A stretch of 64,000 nt of DNA from Siphonodentalium dalli (GCA_032622095.1 CP136067.1:42637549-42701548); one strand, 5' to 3'; counted from the stretch's first letter, positions 33,034 to 46,856 are shown. Program-made: numbers and translations. The notes: generated from the letters alone by a model not told the origin.

Positions 33034-34158
33034 ATGCACGCATGGCCTTCTCAGTGCGTACATATAAAAAATCACGAATGTCTGTAAAACAACTATCATC
33101 AACAAGTGCATGTAAAAACTTTTCAACTTTGTACTTATTTTTATTATTAATAATTTTCCAATAACGAACTATAACTACATTAACGATGTAGTCCAATAAG
33201 GCCAAAAAAAAAAGTGTTTTGGTTCTCGGGCAATTTTTTTTCTTCAAATCAATGAGGGAGGGAGGGTTTTATTTTTATTTTTTATTTTTTCTGCGCATAG
33301 TAAGCATGGACAAAGATACCTTCCACTGTCTAGTAATAACCAGAAAGGTAGAGGGAACTGTTATGCATATAAACTCATTTAGTCTTATATAAAAACGACA
33401 TTGTACTACCAGTGTATGACTGGGATTACCTAACAATATATAATGCCCCTGACATTAACTACTGTTATTGTTGTCTAAAAAAAAATAAAAAAAATCGTAA
33501 GTTTTTTTGTCATAACATCAGGCATTGCAATAAAAAGGCCTAATGCGGCCCTTTTTATTCAATGCGGCGGGGCCTGAGAACCAAAACTTTTTTGTTTTTG
33601 CCTAACGAACTATAACTACATTAACGATGTAGTCCAAATAGGACAATAAAATACTCAAGTCCAACAGTGAATGTTGGAGAAGTACATAGCATTGAAAACT
33701 ACCATGAAAATCAGATTTAAAGTGAAATATTTTAATTACCAGTTTAATCAGCTATGTTTGTTGACAATTCACTGTAACAGTAATGTTTACATGATAGTGG
33801 ATACAACATGCGAAGCATCTTATTTGGATAATTATTTATAGTCACAATATTAGCAAACTAGATCCATTTTCCTATGTTCCTCTTGGGGCTGATGGATTTA
33901 CAGACTTTTATAATATCTCATATACCCACTGAGAAGGCTGTGTGTCCCTTTAACATGGCATTATCTATGCACATAAATTATAGATGGATACATGTGGCAT
34001 AATTCATTAGCATCACATTCTAATAAATAGCACAAAGTAGAAAAGATAAAGAAAAAAAGAAAGATGAAGCTCTGCTTCTAATACAATGCATGCCACCCTA
34101 AAAGATGCATTCAGGGCTCCAGACCTCCAGTTACAACAACAACACAATCAAATCTCAT
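33034..34158. other. Intergenic, low-copy repeat remnants
   Basis: CGAACTATAACTACATTAAC occurs twice (33163 and 33606), with GGTTCTCGGG / CTGAGAACC flanks. 33713-33960 resembles 43480-43690 (TGTAACAGTAATGTTTACAT). No gene. Confidence 0.45.
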
Positions 34159-34548
34159 TTAACCCTTTACCCAACAGAACGGCCCTGTGCCAATGCATTC
34201 TCTTATATATGCGAGTCGACCATAGGTCGCCTCGCATATATAAGAGAATGCATTGGCTTAACACATTAAAAATTATAAAATTGTTAAAGAATGTAAGAAA
34301 AAATGGTAAAAAAATATTTTTTTTAGGCCAATGCATTCTCTTATATATGCGAGGCGACCTATGGTCGACTCGCATATATAAGAGAATGCATTGGCACATG
34401 GCATAACTGTAACCATCACAATGTGGTCAATGAGCCGGTTCCAATGATATCCATATTTGTATGGTTTTATTGAGACAGACCCAAGATAATTTAGGCTGTT
34501 GCAGCTTTATTTGGCCGTTTTTGGCCGGTTTGTTGGGTAAAGGGTTAA
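34159..34548 (-). mobile_element. Ttaa-1 double-hairpin MITE, reversed
   Basis: 390 bp, TTAA at both ends, both hairpins intact. The spacer between hairpins is about 10 bp shorter than in copy 1. Confidence 0.85.
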
Positions 34549-34606
34549 CATTGTTTTCTGCTTTGAAAAAAATGTTGGAAAACTAATTATGACATATAAA
34601 TACAAA

Positions 34607-35680
34607 TTAAAGATGCATAATCCGAATTAACGCCTTTCCTTGGCTTCGGGGTAAAAATATTTGATTCAAGTCGAGGAACCCACCCATCAAAGCTCAGGGA
34701 GAACACGGGCTCGGACCAAATTGTGGATGAAGATGGATAACTCTAAAATCAAGTGGCTTTTTTGTGTCAGTGTGTCAGATATTTGACAAACCGGCAAAAT
34801 TTTGTTGACCAAAATGTTAATAAAACAGAGACGACACAACGACAGAATTTATCCCTCAGAGTCACTCGAAACTGATTCGATATTAAACACGTGCATCAGT
34901 GTTTATATAACTAAAGCAGAACCGATGCAAGATCCTACGTCATTAACACGTGCAAGCTCTTTCGCTAAAATAAAGCGCTCACAGTGATACATGAATGTCA
35001 ATTTCCATAATCACGAATAATTCACAACAGTAATGGGTTTGTGACTTTCTTATGAGTTCTGGTTTAGGTCATACTTACGACATACTTACGACAGACTTAC
35101 GACATACTTACGACATACATAAACTTATCATGCATCAAAGCAATCCTTAACCCTTTACCCAACAGAAGGGCCCTATGCCAATGCATTCTCTTATATATGC
35201 GAGTCGACCATAGGTCGCCTCGCATATATAAGAGAATGCATTGGCTTAACACATTAAAAATTAGAAAATTGTTAAAGAATGTAAGAAAAAATGGTAAAAA
35301 GTGTTAAAAAAAGATATTGTTTAGGCCAATGCATTCTCTTATATATGCGAGGCGACCTATGGTCGACTCGCATATATAAGAGAATGCATTGGCACAGGGT
35401 ATAACTGTAATCATCACAATGTGGTCAATGAACCGGTTCCAATGATATCCATATTTGTATGGTTTTATTGAGACAGACCCAAGATATTTTAGGCTGTTGA
35501 AGCTTTATTTGGCCGGTTTTGGCCGGTTTGTTGGGTAAAGGGTTAATTGAAGTTCCGTGGCCAGTCTGATAAAGGACCTATATTTCGGAAGCGGCTTAAT
35601 ATGGACAGTACAAGGTCACAGCCTTTTTGTGGGCTCCGAATTATAGTTGACTGTGGTTAGTATTGTTTTTGGGCAATTGA
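34607..35680 (+). mobile_element. Ttaa-6 element interrupted by Ttaa-1
   Basis: The left end TTAAAGATGCATAATC and the body match the 3711 copy, interrupted at 35147-35546. The right part (ATAGTTGACTGTGGTTAG) resembles 4035-4070. The right end was not found. A short direct repeat of TTACGACATAC (about 4-5 units) occupies 35083-35120. Confidence 0.5.
35147..35546 (-). mobile_element. Ttaa-1 double-hairpin MITE, reversed, inside a Ttaa-6 element
   Basis: Full length. Sequence on either side (34607-35146 and 35547-35680) matches the older Ttaa-6 repeat, so this is a nested insertion. Confidence 0.8.
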
Positions 35681-36738
35681 AATAAATGCATAGAAAATTA
35701 AAATCAAACAAAACACTGTCTTTCTATTGACACTTTTTGTTCGAAAAACTTGTTATTTCATGTGCTATAATCTAAATAAACAGTAAAATAGGTTATTTAA
35801 AAATTAGCATGGAACCCTGAATGCTGCTTTTAAATTATTATCATGTCGCCTGAGAAAGAACTAACAAAATTGAAACAAAATTATTAACTTTTCATGACGG
35901 GAGCTGCGCTGGTGCAGCATTAAAGCTCCAGTTATAAATGGGTTATAGTAACTTTCATCTTCTGACATATTTTTACCATGAACTGTTCATAATATTTTAT
36001 ATGCTTACTTATCTGCATGGTGGGTATTGTTAATAATCCTCGCATAGCCGAAAATAATCTTGAGAGAGATGGTGAACATGTATGTGATATGGTTTCTCTG
36101 TGTCCTTGTTTTTATCTGTGTTAGCGTACATGCTTCATAGCCTCTAATGTATGTGTGTTTGCTTCAACTGTAATCTATAGTAGAGCTCAGCCCTTTGTGT
36201 TATAGAGCTATATTTATAAATGTGATTTACTGAGCGAGAGACGAGAAAGAAATCTATAGAGATGGGGAGGGAGAAGCGAAGAGAGAATGTGTGAGTGATA
36301 TTTAAATGTGATTTGTGGAGTGAAAAGAAAATGAAAAGAGAGATTTTGTTTGTGCATGATTTGAATCTTAGCTATATGTGTTGGGGAATCCAGAGTTTTT
36401 CATGTGAATAGGAAACTAAAAAAATTCTGATAACGAATATGTAGCTCAAATGATTGCTTTTTTTCCCTCTTACCATCCAGACATATTAGGAATGTTAACC
36501 TGTTATGAATTTTTATATTTGAGTACTTGGAAAAATTAAAATAATTATTGACCAGTTGCTGGCTGTGCAAGCCCTATCAGGTAGAGTTCAGTCTGGCCGG
36601 AAAATTCATTTGGCCATTTCTGAATTTTTTGGAGGTTTTTTCGAGAAACTTCATCGAAATTGAAAAACCAAAATATGGGATCGTCGAGAAAACTGAAACT
36701 AAAACCACAATATAAAGAAAATGGACAAAATTAACTGA
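35681..36738. other. Intergenic, no gene seen
   Basis: AT-rich with a purine-rich stretch near 36235-36350 (GAGCGAGAGACGAGAAAGAA). A short Ttaa-2 fragment (GGAGCTGCGCTGGTGCAGCA) lies near 35900. Confidence 0.4.
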
Positions 36739-36890
36739 TTAAAGGTACTCAATCTGATCAGAGGGTCCTATATTACTATTTCTTTGGCTTTGGGGGTAAA
36801 AAATTTTGATTCGAGTCAAGGAACTGAAGTTCAGAATCAAAGTTCAGAATGATTAGATATCGATTTTTGAAATCTATTAATAATTTAATA
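36739..36890. mobile_element. Ttaa-6 element, partial
   Basis: It starts TTAAAGGTACTCAATC followed by TTTCTTTGGCTTTGGGGGTA-like sequence. It is cut off at ~36890 by the right half of a hAT-D element. Confidence 0.55.
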
Positions 36891-36904
36891 GATCTGTCCC
36901 AATA

Positions 36905-36999
36905 GTTAGCCGAACCACCGCTATGTGGGATAGCATCACTAAATTCACCCTCTGGGGACCTCATTCTGCAAATGACAGACACGCTATTTGCAGGCTTGG
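36905..36999. mobile_element. hAT-D MITE, right half only
   Basis: It runs from GGGATAGCATCACTAAATTC to GCTATTTGCAGGCTTG, joined on the left to a Ttaa-6 fragment. Confidence 0.6.
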
Positions 37000-37306
37000 G
37001 GTTGAAACAAATAAATGATTCCCCAACCCAGACCAAAGCAACTTGAGATGAGTGTATGAGCGGTGCTTGCCTATTCTGTGATGTAAATATATTTTGTATA
37101 GAAAGCCTTGAGTGCAATAACTTATTTTTGTTTGTTGCTACCCTCGCTTGTGTAGACCAATTTATTTGTTGTTTCATCTTAAAAGGATATGTTCAACAAT
37201 CTAAACCTAAGTCATGCTGTTTCTTACTCGCGCAATAATCTAATATTTATAGTTCAAGGTCAATTGTGAGGATAGGTGATGAGAAATGTATTGACAGGTA
37301 TGAATG

Positions 37307-37521
37307 TAAAGTAATGCCCTAAATAATCGACTCCTTAACCACAGCATAATTATGGGTAACTTTTCAGGATTTAGTCGGAAATATGGCTTGTTGCCATTCA
37401 ACGGAAAGCTTTCACAGAGCTTTCCGATGAATGGCAACAATCCATGTTTCCGACTAAATCCTGAAAAGTTACCCATAATTCTGCTGTGGTTAAGGAGTCG
37501 ATTATTTAGGGCATTACTGTA
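37307..37521. mobile_element. Pal-TA palindromic MITE
   Basis: Same palindrome. The left terminus is AAAGTAATGCCC rather than ACAGTAATGCCC. Confidence 0.85.
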
Positions 37522-37991
37522 TTACTGCAACTTGAATCCTTCTTAAGCTGGCACACCACTGTAGAGAGAGAGTCCCTTTTTCCGGCTAAAATTATGTGAA
37601 GAAAATATAAATCAATGGTATATCCTATATATTAGATCGTAGTATGTAAAATAATTAGTTCGTGCCAAGAACAGCCATTTTGATGATGCAAAATTTGTCA
37701 TGATTTGAAGAGGAAATTGTTGATGAAAATGCCATACATTTTTCTCACCTGTCAGTCGTGGAAGTTATTGACCTGGAAGTGATATTGTATCATTTTCTTT
37801 CGCATTATTCTCATTGGTATTAATCTCATTTATATAATTTCTGTCTGTCTTAAATTTTAGACTTGAACCTAAAGAAACTCCCAATTCACTGCGGAGCATA
37901 CTTTTTAACTGATACCTTACTCGTATTTAAATTCACGCATTACTATTTTCGCTGTTTTGATTTCAAAGGTGACAAAGATATTTCCGTAATT

Positions 37992-38236
37992 TTAACCCTT
38001 TCATGACAGGAGCTGCGCTGGTGCAGTATTAAAGTTTCTGTGCCAGTGCATTCTCTTATATATGTGAGTCTCACACAGGGAGCCTCGCATATATTAGAGA
38101 ATGCACTGGCTTACCATGTCAATGTAAATATTGTTAGGCCAATGTATTCTCATATATATGCAAGACTCCATATGGGAGACTCACATATATAAGATAATGC
38201 ATTGGCACAGGGTTTTCGCAGTTATGAAAGGGTTAA
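37992..38236. mobile_element. Ttaa-2 hairpin MITE
   Basis: TTAA at both ends, opposite orientation to the 27725 copy, two hairpins. 234 bp separate it from the next copy. Confidence 0.8.
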
Positions 38237-38470
38237 TAAGTATTGTATCTGATGTCAGTTTTAAGTCGATTTGGAGACAAGCTCTTCCATGCTCATTCAG
38301 GCTGGTATATGTGTAGTTCTTACAAGCGTTGTGATATAGAAGATTTTACCAAATTTTACCATGATTTATCGTTTGAACAATGTTGAGATTGACTGCATGC
38401 ACGCAAATATAATGGTCAATTCAGTTAAATAACAACACACCTTTCGAGGTGTTATAATATATATAACTCA

Positions 38471-38732
38471 CTAACCCTTTCATGACTGGAGCTTCCTGAA
38501 ATTTTGCAAAAAAACCTTTGCCATTGCATTCTCTTATATATGCAAGTCTCCCAGAGGGAGCCTCGCATATATAAGATAATACATTGGCCTAACAATAATT
38601 ACCTTGACCTTGTAAGCCAGTACATTCTCTAATATATGTGAGGCTCCCTATGGGAGACTCATATATATGAGAATGCACTGGCACAGAATCTTTAATGCTG
38701 CACCAGCGCAGCTCCTGCCATGAAAGGGTTAA
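38471..38732. mobile_element. Ttaa-2 hairpin MITE
   Basis: The left end is CTAACCCTTTCATGACTGG (TTAA mutated), the right end CATGAAAGGGTTAA. Two hairpins. Confidence 0.8.
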
Positions 38733-39192
38733 TACCATAACCCTCTTATTATCCCTGTGGATTCGGTAAACTTGGAAGTCGTACTATTTTTCACTCAGTT
38801 TTAAATTCACGCACTGATGGGTGCCAAAAAATAGTGCTGCGCCCATTTTAAATATGTGTAAGGTACATGTAAGTAGCGCTACCACTTTCTGTAATGATGA
38901 TCATAAAGCATAAATCTGTTGCTCAAGATAAAATGTCCATTTTAGTGCTAAATAAGACTGTCTCTTAACCCTTTGATAGCTCAATATTCGCTGGTGAATA
39001 ATGAGTTGGTTATATAAAATAATAAATATAAAAATCAAACTTATCAATGTGGAGTTTGATCTCTGAGCCTATATATTATATAAGGTATAATAGTTATTGT
39101 CTGAAATTTGCTACTTTATAGCAGAGAACAAGATAAAAGATGTCTGCTCAGAATCCCAGAATACAACAGAATTCAAACTAAAAATGTAATTT

Positions 39193-39248
39193 CAATGGAA
39201 GGGGAATAACTATATCTTAAGATATAGAGTTATTCCCCTTCCATTGAA
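39193..39248. repeat. Perfect-type palindrome with 25 bp arms
   Basis: CAATGGAAGGGGAATAACTA followed by its complement, centred on CTTAAG-like TCTTAAGA. It is part of a larger AT-rich repeat remnant related to Ttaa-7. Confidence 0.7.
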
Positions 39249-39791
39249 AATATTGAAACTTGAGAACGGAGCACCACATCGGTATCTCAACAAAAACAAC
39301 ATTTTCACAGTTTATTACACAGAATAAGTTGATAATACAATGTTTTGGAGCTTCCTCTTTCAAATGGTATATAATATGGCATATATTTTATGTAAAATTA
39401 TCTGGGGGTTCGAAAATTAAGTGGGCCATTAATTAAATGCCCACATAATGTTTAAAGTGATATGGAACACTCCGCTGGTGTGTTCAAAAGAAGCTAAAGT
39501 GAGCAATTTTCAATACTTTTCGGCCACTGATGTTCTGGTGGTAAATATCTATATTTGTTTCAATTTTATGACACACAGCATCATTAAAACTGTATACAAA
39601 TGGTTCTATTTAAGAAATGAATATAGTTTGAGTATGTTATATATATTGAAGTGTATAGCTTTGTGGCCGTGGGACACATTTTGTAAGCCACGGTTCACAA
39701 TAAATCTGTTCCAATGGCCACAGCAACATACCCCTCAATAAAATACAATCAAACTCTAATCATTTCTTATATATCTATAGCTTTTTCCATA

Positions 39792-40181
39792 TTAACCCTT
39801 TACCCAACAAAACGGCCAAAACCGGCCAAATAAAGCTTCAACAGCCTAAAATATCTTCGGTCTGTCTCAATAGAACCGTACAAATATGGATATCATTGGA
39901 ACCGGCTCCTTGACCACATTGTGATAGTTACAGTTATGCCCTGTGCCAATGCATTCTCTTATATATGCGAGTCGACCATAGGTCGCCTCGCATATATAAG
40001 AGAATGCATTGGCCTAAAAAAAATCTTTTTTTACCATTTTTTGTTACATTCTTTAACAATTTTATAATTTTTAATGTGTTAAGCCAATGCATTCTCTTAT
40101 ATATGCGAGTCGACCTATGGTCGACTCGCATATATAAGAGAATGCATTGGCACAGGGCCCTTCTGTTGGGTAAAGGGTTAA
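39792..40181 (+). mobile_element. Ttaa-1 double-hairpin MITE, forward
   Basis: TTAA at both ends, both hairpins present. The second hairpin centre is altered (GCGAGTCGACCTATGGTCGACTCGC), making it a perfect palindrome. Confidence 0.85.
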
Positions 40182-41467
40182 TTTCTACAAACTCAGCTGA
40201 ATGTTTTTTTTTTAATTTGTCTGCAGTTTTGATATTATACTATGCCGCACTGTAAGTTAGCCCAATATTCTATCTGTGGATTATCTGGCCGCACACTCAA
40301 AAAACATGCCTAATTATTCTATCTATCAAATTGAATCATATAGGCCAACAAGGGAGGTCTGTTTGTATTATGGTGTGTTTTCTTGGGATATTAAATGCAT
40401 GACTCATTTGGCAGTTGACCAATCACCAAACAGGATTTTGTATAACTCATTCAGTCTATGTAAATATATAGAAATACTTGGGGACACAAACATTATGCAT
40501 GCCATTAATGATGGTGCATAGCGCTCTTAATAGCATAATCATTGTATTATCAAACCACCACCTGTTTTGTCTGCACATGTATAACCTAGATATTTTAAAA
40601 ATTGTTCTCAATTTAATTGTTTAACCATAATTATCAGTCCCACATGGTATTGTGTCATCAATAATATCATCTTGTTCATGTGGTATTACGGTCATTGAAA
40701 AACTGTTATCTGCTCAAAATTACCGTTGATTCTACTCAATGTTCAGCCCTCGAAATTTGGAAAAATGTCCCAGATTCCACATGTTGCATTTCCCACGGCA
40801 TTGCTTATTGCCATGGCCAATTTCGAGGACTGCAATGTTTAATCCTTTCTATACTGAATAGATTCTCCCACCAAGTTATAAAAAACATACATTGGAGGCG
40901 ACTGGAGCGAAGTTCTCGCCTTCCAGTAGGCGATTTGCCCTCGGATGTCCGTGAGGTGAAAACAAAGTTGCCTTCCAAATAGGACAAAATTGGCTTGGGA
41001 TTTACTGCAAGTTTCCTGGTGGAAATTTGACTTGTTTTGCAACAAAATATATAATCTTAAAACTGTTCAAACGAGGCATTTTTAATTATGTGTTGTATTT
41101 TGTGCACTGTATCCACATATTCTAATCAAATTGAGTGCTTTTGGAAATGGCAAAATGCACTTTGCAACGAAGTGCTACTAGTGGTTTATTATATGCTTGT
41201 TTAAAAAAAAAAAACAGGACGTATTAAGTAATTGGTCTGTACATCTATCCATTCCCTGTTGGTTTCTGGATGATAACTTTGGATAGTCTCAACTAAATGG
41301 AATGAAATTTGGTATGTGGGTTTACTAGCACAAAATACAGGTCAAGTTCAAATTTGGGTTCTGCCCACCAATTTTTACCGGAGTTATGATCCTTTGTTGG
41401 AATTACCACAGGAGTATTTTGCCACGTCCTAGCGATGCTCTTGATGAACTTATTATCTGAACATTTC
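40182..41467. other. Intergenic, small inverted-repeat remnant
   Basis: At about 40746-40833, CAGCCCTCGAAATTTGG is paired with CCAATTTCGAGGACTG, ~90 bp, a possible tiny MITE. Nearby 40845-40900 is a Ttaa-4 fragment. No gene recognised. Confidence 0.4.
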
Positions 41468-41857
41468 TTAACCCTTTACCCAACAAAACGGCCCTGTGCC
41501 AATGCATTCTCTTATATATGCGAGTCGACCATAGGTCGCCTCGCATATATACGAGAATGCATTGGATTAACACATTAAAAATTATAAAATTGTTAAAGAA
41601 TGTAAGAAAAAATGGTAAAAAAAGATTTTTTTTAGTCCAATGCATTCTCTTATATATGCGAGGCGACCTATGGTCGACTCGCATATATAAGAGAATGCAT
41701 TGGCACAGGGCATAACTGTAACTATCACAATGTGGTCAAGGAGCCGGTTCAAATGATATCCATATTTGTATGGTTCTATTGAGACAGACCGAAGATATTT
41801 TAGGCTGTTGAAGCTTTATTTGGCCGGTTTTGGCCGGTTTGTTGGGTTAAGGGAACT
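41468..41857 (-). mobile_element. Ttaa-1 double-hairpin MITE, reversed, damaged right end
   Basis: The left end and hairpins are intact. The right end reads TTGGGTTAAGGGAAC and passes directly into the last ~40 bp of a Ttaa-4 element (ACTACTCATCAATGAGTATT), so the right junction was lost or recombined. Confidence 0.7.
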
Positions 41858-41920
41858 ACTCATCAATGAGTATTTAGTATAGACAGGGTTAATATAAATG
41901 CAAATATTAAATTAGTTTAC

Positions 41921-42178
41921 TTAACTCTTCCATGAACTGCGCTGGTGCAGCATTAAATACCCTGTGCCAGTGCATTGACTTATATATGCAAGTCTCCCAC
42001 AGGGAGCCTCGCATATATTAGAGAATGCACTGGCTTACCAGGTCAAGGTAAATAGCGTTATGCCAATGCATTCTTTTATATATGCGAGGCTCTCTATGGG
42101 AGACTCGCATATACAAGAAAATGCATTGGCACAGTGTTTTCACAAAATTTCAGGAAGCTCAAGTCATGGAGGGGTTAA
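41921..42178. mobile_element. Ttaa-2 hairpin MITE
   Basis: TTAA at both ends, reversed relative to the 27725 copy, two hairpins. It starts 29 bp after a Ttaa-4 right end. Confidence 0.8.
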
Positions 42179-42628
42179 GGAATAATTTTTTTCTCCATAT
42201 ATGATCACACTGTGTAAATGAGAAGGTTCCGGATCACAAACATGTAACTCACAAAGTTTTGCGATTCATATAAATTTGATTTGGCACCCATGCATTCATA
42301 CTTTGTATTCATCTCGGGTAATAACGATTATTCCTAATTATGTCAGTGAAATATATTAATCTGAAGAAAAAAATACAATTGGACTTGGAAAATATCGTTA
42401 ATTATTTGGAACTTTATCGCCACGGCATCCTGACATATCAAAATTCCTATACTCTATGTCCACTTTCATCTTAAAGTCTTTTTCGAACTTGAGACCCAAT
42501 TACTGTATTAATTAATGTGATGTAATTATTCAAAGGATGAATGTTTTAGTTAATCAATATTTAGCTGCTGGTTATAAGGCATGTCTGTCTAAATCATAAT
42601 TAATTGTTGATTATCTAACAGTCATTAA

Positions 42629-42888
42629 TTAAGCCTTTCATGATGGTAGCTGTGCGGGTGTAGCACTAATGATCATGTGCCAGTTCATTCTCTTATATAT
42701 GCGAGTCTCCCATTGGGAGCCTTGAATATATAAGAATGCAGCGGCTTACAAGATCAAGGTAAATACTGTTAGGCCATTGTATTCTCTTAATATGTGTGGC
42801 TCCAGATGGGAGACTCACTTATATAAGAGAATGCATTGGCACAGGGTTTTCACAAAATTTTAGGAAGCTCCAGTCATGGAAGTGTTAA
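42629..42888. mobile_element. Ttaa-2 hairpin MITE
   Basis: Left end TTAAGCCTTTCATGATGG, right end CATGGAAGTGTTAA. The hairpins have diverged with small deletions. Confidence 0.75.
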
Positions 42889-43699
42889 CTACATTATAAT
42901 ATGCTATACTTTCTCAATAATAAAAATTCTCAGTGTTTCAACCACAGAGATCCAAACCTGCCTTAATTTTCACTGCTTTATTAACTTTGATGCTTTGCAG
43001 ATAGTAAATCAGAGTTTAATACGCACATTTCATATTTTCTGTATGACTGATTCAGTTGCGATCACGCTTCCCTGTCGCCATAACAACAGCTCAAGTAATC
43101 TCGCTCTATTTTGATAATATTTCTTAGTTTATTTATTTTAGTTCTCAGTATTATGTGAGTTTTATGTGGATTTTTTAATGTCTTGTCATTTTCTGTAAAT
43201 ACCTGTTAAAACTTGAACTTATTTAAATGATTTCTCAGTCTGATTGAAGTAGACTCACTGTATCTCGTACAGAGCCCAACGTGGATAGAACCGTGCTCTG
43301 CTGTATGCATTCTGCTCCAGTCTGTGGGGATTTCTATGCTTGGCATAAGGTATGATTCAAGCACAAATTCAATATATCCCATATGCCCAATAAAATACAA
43401 ATGTCCAATCAAAATGAAATGGTAGACATTGGAAAAGGTCAAAGTTTTGAAAAATATTTTTCAAAAAAATGGATTCAAACTGAAATATTTTAAATAATGG
43501 TACGATCATCAATGTTTGTTGACTTTTAAATAATGGTACGATCAGCAATGTTTTTTGATAAATTGCTGTAACAGTAATGTTTACTTAACAGATGTTTCAA
43601 CATGCGAATTATCATTAATGTTGGATAATAACTGATAGTGAAATATGAATATCGATCTATTTACCTACTTTCTTCCCAATGGAAAGGCCGTAGGTCCAT

Positions 43700-43961
43700 T
43701 TAACCCTTTCATGGCGGAGTAGCGCTGGTGCAGCAATAAATATCCTGTGTCAGTGCACTCTCTTATAGATACGAGACACACAAAGGGAGCCTCGCTTATA
43801 TAAGAGTATGCACTGGCTTACACGGTCAACGTAAATATTGTTAGGCCAAAATATTCTCTTAAATATGCGAGGCTCCCTATGGGAGACTCGCATATATAAG
43901 AGAATGCATTGGTACAGGGTTTTCGCAAAATTTCAGGAAGCTCCAGTAATGGAAGGGTTAA
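43700..43961. mobile_element. Ttaa-2 hairpin MITE
   Basis: TTAA at both ends, reversed orientation, two hairpins, many point changes. Confidence 0.75.
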
Positions 43962-44109
43962 ACCATTATTTACTAAATAATAATTAACAAGTATTTCCCT
44001 TTGGGGAATATTCAGATAATAAGTTTAACTAACGGCCATAGCCATTTGTTGAACTTCTGATCTGAACATTTCCCAGCATTCAGTAGGAATCCTTCTGCAC
44101 TTTATATAG

Positions 44110-44326
44110 TACAGTAATGCTCTAAATAATTGACTCCTTAAGTACTGCATAATTATGGATAATTTTTCAGGATTTAGTCGGAAATATGGCTTGTTGCCAT
44201 TCATCGGAAAGCTCTCGGTGAGAGCTTTGCGATGAATGGCAACAAACCATATTTCCGACTAAATCCTGAAAAATTACCCATAATTCTGCTGTAGTTAAGG
44301 AGTCAATTATTTAGAGCATTACTGTA
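44110..44326. mobile_element. Pal-TA palindromic MITE
   Basis: Full palindrome, 373 bp before another copy. Confidence 0.85.
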
Positions 44327-44698
44327 TATTGAGTCTGTGCTTTGGTCAGACAGCTATCTTCTTACGTAAATGATTTCTATCTTATGTGTTCACAATTCAG
44401 TTAGTCTTCTGCGTTACATCCTTTTCCCTCCTAAGTCATATTCATATAAACAAGTCGTATTCATTCATATGACCAAAATACTATACAAAAATATATATTT
44501 CATGATCAAAAAAGACATTTTTTAAATTACTGCATGTCTACTGTCAGAAATCTTAATTTGGAAACAAAAGTTCTCTTTTTTTTGTTGGTAGGCGTAACCC
44601 CAAAGACTTGGTTATATTTAGTCCAAGTTTCCTTCGATGTAAACTAACTAGTGAAATCTGTTGGGATAATTCTGTTTATGTCAATGCCCATAGTAATA

Positions 44699-44914
44699 AC
44701 AGTAATGCCCTAAATAATCGACTCCTTAACCACAGCAGAATTATGGGTACTTTTTCAGGATTTAGTCGGAAATATGGCTTGTTGCCATTCATCGGAAAGC
44801 TCTCACTGAGAGCTTTCCGATGAATGTCAACAAGCCATATTTCCGGCTAAATCCTGAAAAATTACCCATAATTCTGCTGTGGTTAAGGAATTGATTATTT
44901 AGGGCATTACTGTA
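44699..44914. mobile_element. Pal-TA palindromic MITE
   Basis: Full palindrome. The left TA is not clean (ATAACAGTAATGCC). Confidence 0.85.
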
Positions 44915-45515
44915 TGTATAGGAATTTCTATATCGGGAGGGGGTGGGGGCATTATCCCAACTGATTTCACTAACAGTTTTACTTCGAAAGAAACTTGTAC
45001 CAGGTCATATTGAATCTACATCAAGTCAGCTTATGAATGAGTATATTAATACTAACTTTGTCTCATTTCAGATGGAAAACCTCTTTGAAAACATTGTTAA
45101 TTACTATCATTGTCAATTTATCAGCTATGTAATTCAAGTTCTTCATGACACATTATGTATCTTATGTATATTTCTTGCCTTTTGCTTCTCATATCTCAAA
45201 TAACTCCCAATATTTTCTTGGATCAGACCACACAGAGTTAAACTTTTGTTTCCCAGACACGCCCACATGCTTCCACCACATATGAATTTAATTTTATACT
45301 TTCCTGAATTTTTATTTCAACTTTTGAAAATATTTTTTGAACAGGCAATTGTTTTCAATCTTTGAATTAGTGATTTTACAAAAGTTTTGTGTAAATTTTT
45401 CAGCAATTATGCTTGATATAATATGTTCTTGAACATTACTATTATTTTGCTATGAGTTCTCTGGAGGGGTTGATATCATTCTTACAATATGCTTTCTCTT
45501 TTACGGCCTGCCCAA

Positions 45516-45778
45516 TTAACCCTTTCATGACTGGAGCTTCCTGAAATTTTGCGAAAACCCTGTGTCAATGCATTCTCTTATATATGTGAGTCTCCCTTAA
45601 GGAGCCTCGCATATATAAGAGAATACATTGGCCTAACAATATTTACCTTGATCTTGTAAGCCAGTGCATTCTCTTATATATGCAAGGCTCCCTATGGGAG
45701 ACTCGCATATATTGGAGAATGCACTAGCACATGATATTTAATGCTGTACCAGCACAGCTCCCATCATGAAAGGGTTAA
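45516..45778. mobile_element. Ttaa-2 hairpin MITE
   Basis: Ends TTAACCCTTTCATGACTGG and ATCATGAAAGGGTTAA, well preserved. Confidence 0.8.
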
Positions 45779-46126
45779 CTTTTTTTGTTGAGAAATGAAA
45801 TCTTTACTGTGTGGCCTAAACCAATGAATTAATCTCAGATGATTTCATCTACTCCTGACTCGTATTCATAGGGCAAAATAGAATTGTTTACATTATAAAT
45901 ATCCCCCAACAAGGACACAGAAACCTGGTCTTTATAGATTTGTTTGAATCTTAATTTTCACTAAAGTGGTCTGTATGAAAACTAATACAAACAAAAGCAC
46001 TGTTAACAGAAGCCAGACAATCTGAATTATACAACCCTCAAGCTATACAATTACAACAACAAATTGATGTCAAGAATCCTGTTAAGGAGAGTAAAAAAAA
46101 TGAACCGCTAGAAAAATACTCCTAAA

Positions 46127-46342
46127 TACAGTAATGCTCTAAATAATCGACTCCTTAACCACAGCAGAATTATGGGTAACTTTTCAGGATTTAGTCGGAA
46201 CTATGGCTTGTTGCCATTCATCGGAAAGCTCTCAGTGAGAGCTTTCCGATGAATAGCAACAAGCCATTTTCCGTTTAAATCCTGTAAAGTTACCCATAAT
46301 TCTGCTGTGGTTAAGGAGTCGATTATTTAGAGCATTACTGTA
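46127..46342. mobile_element. Pal-TA palindromic MITE
   Basis: Full palindrome with TA at both ends and small arm mismatches. Confidence 0.85.
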
Positions 46343-46856
46343 GGTATCAATCTATTTTGATCTCCATAATGCAACAGAAATGAGCATCTTGATTTTTAAT
46401 GTGAGGCTTGAATATTTTTTGTTGCTTTTAATCAGATTGTTTGGCAAAATATAAATCAATAACATGTACTAAAATGAACCAAGTTATAAACTATTGATTT
46501 TGCATATTTATTTCAGCTAAATGTTTTAATTGATCACTGTTTATCAAGTATAATTTTCATCAGTTTAAATGCTAATTTTCAATATTGAGAACATCCATTT
46601 AATCAGCACTTTTTTGCAAGGCTAAATAACTATATAGACTAATACTTAACACAAAAAATTGCGTGTTTCAGGTGATGTGAATTGACAAGTTTTACATGTG
46701 ACGTCTTGATGTGGGGTACAATCAAATCTCTAGTTAATTAAGCTGTTTGTCTTTAAGTAATGTTAAATGTTTCAAACTGAGGCTAAATGTCACATTATTT
46801 ATGCAAAATATTTGTTGGAACATTCGAATATTGAATATCTTGAATATGTTGGATCA

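Noticed and set aside
40276-40521. 81-codon + strand frame in the intergenic region
   Set aside because: Reads somewhat protein-like, but no homology recognised, no splice context, and isolated in repeat-rich DNA.
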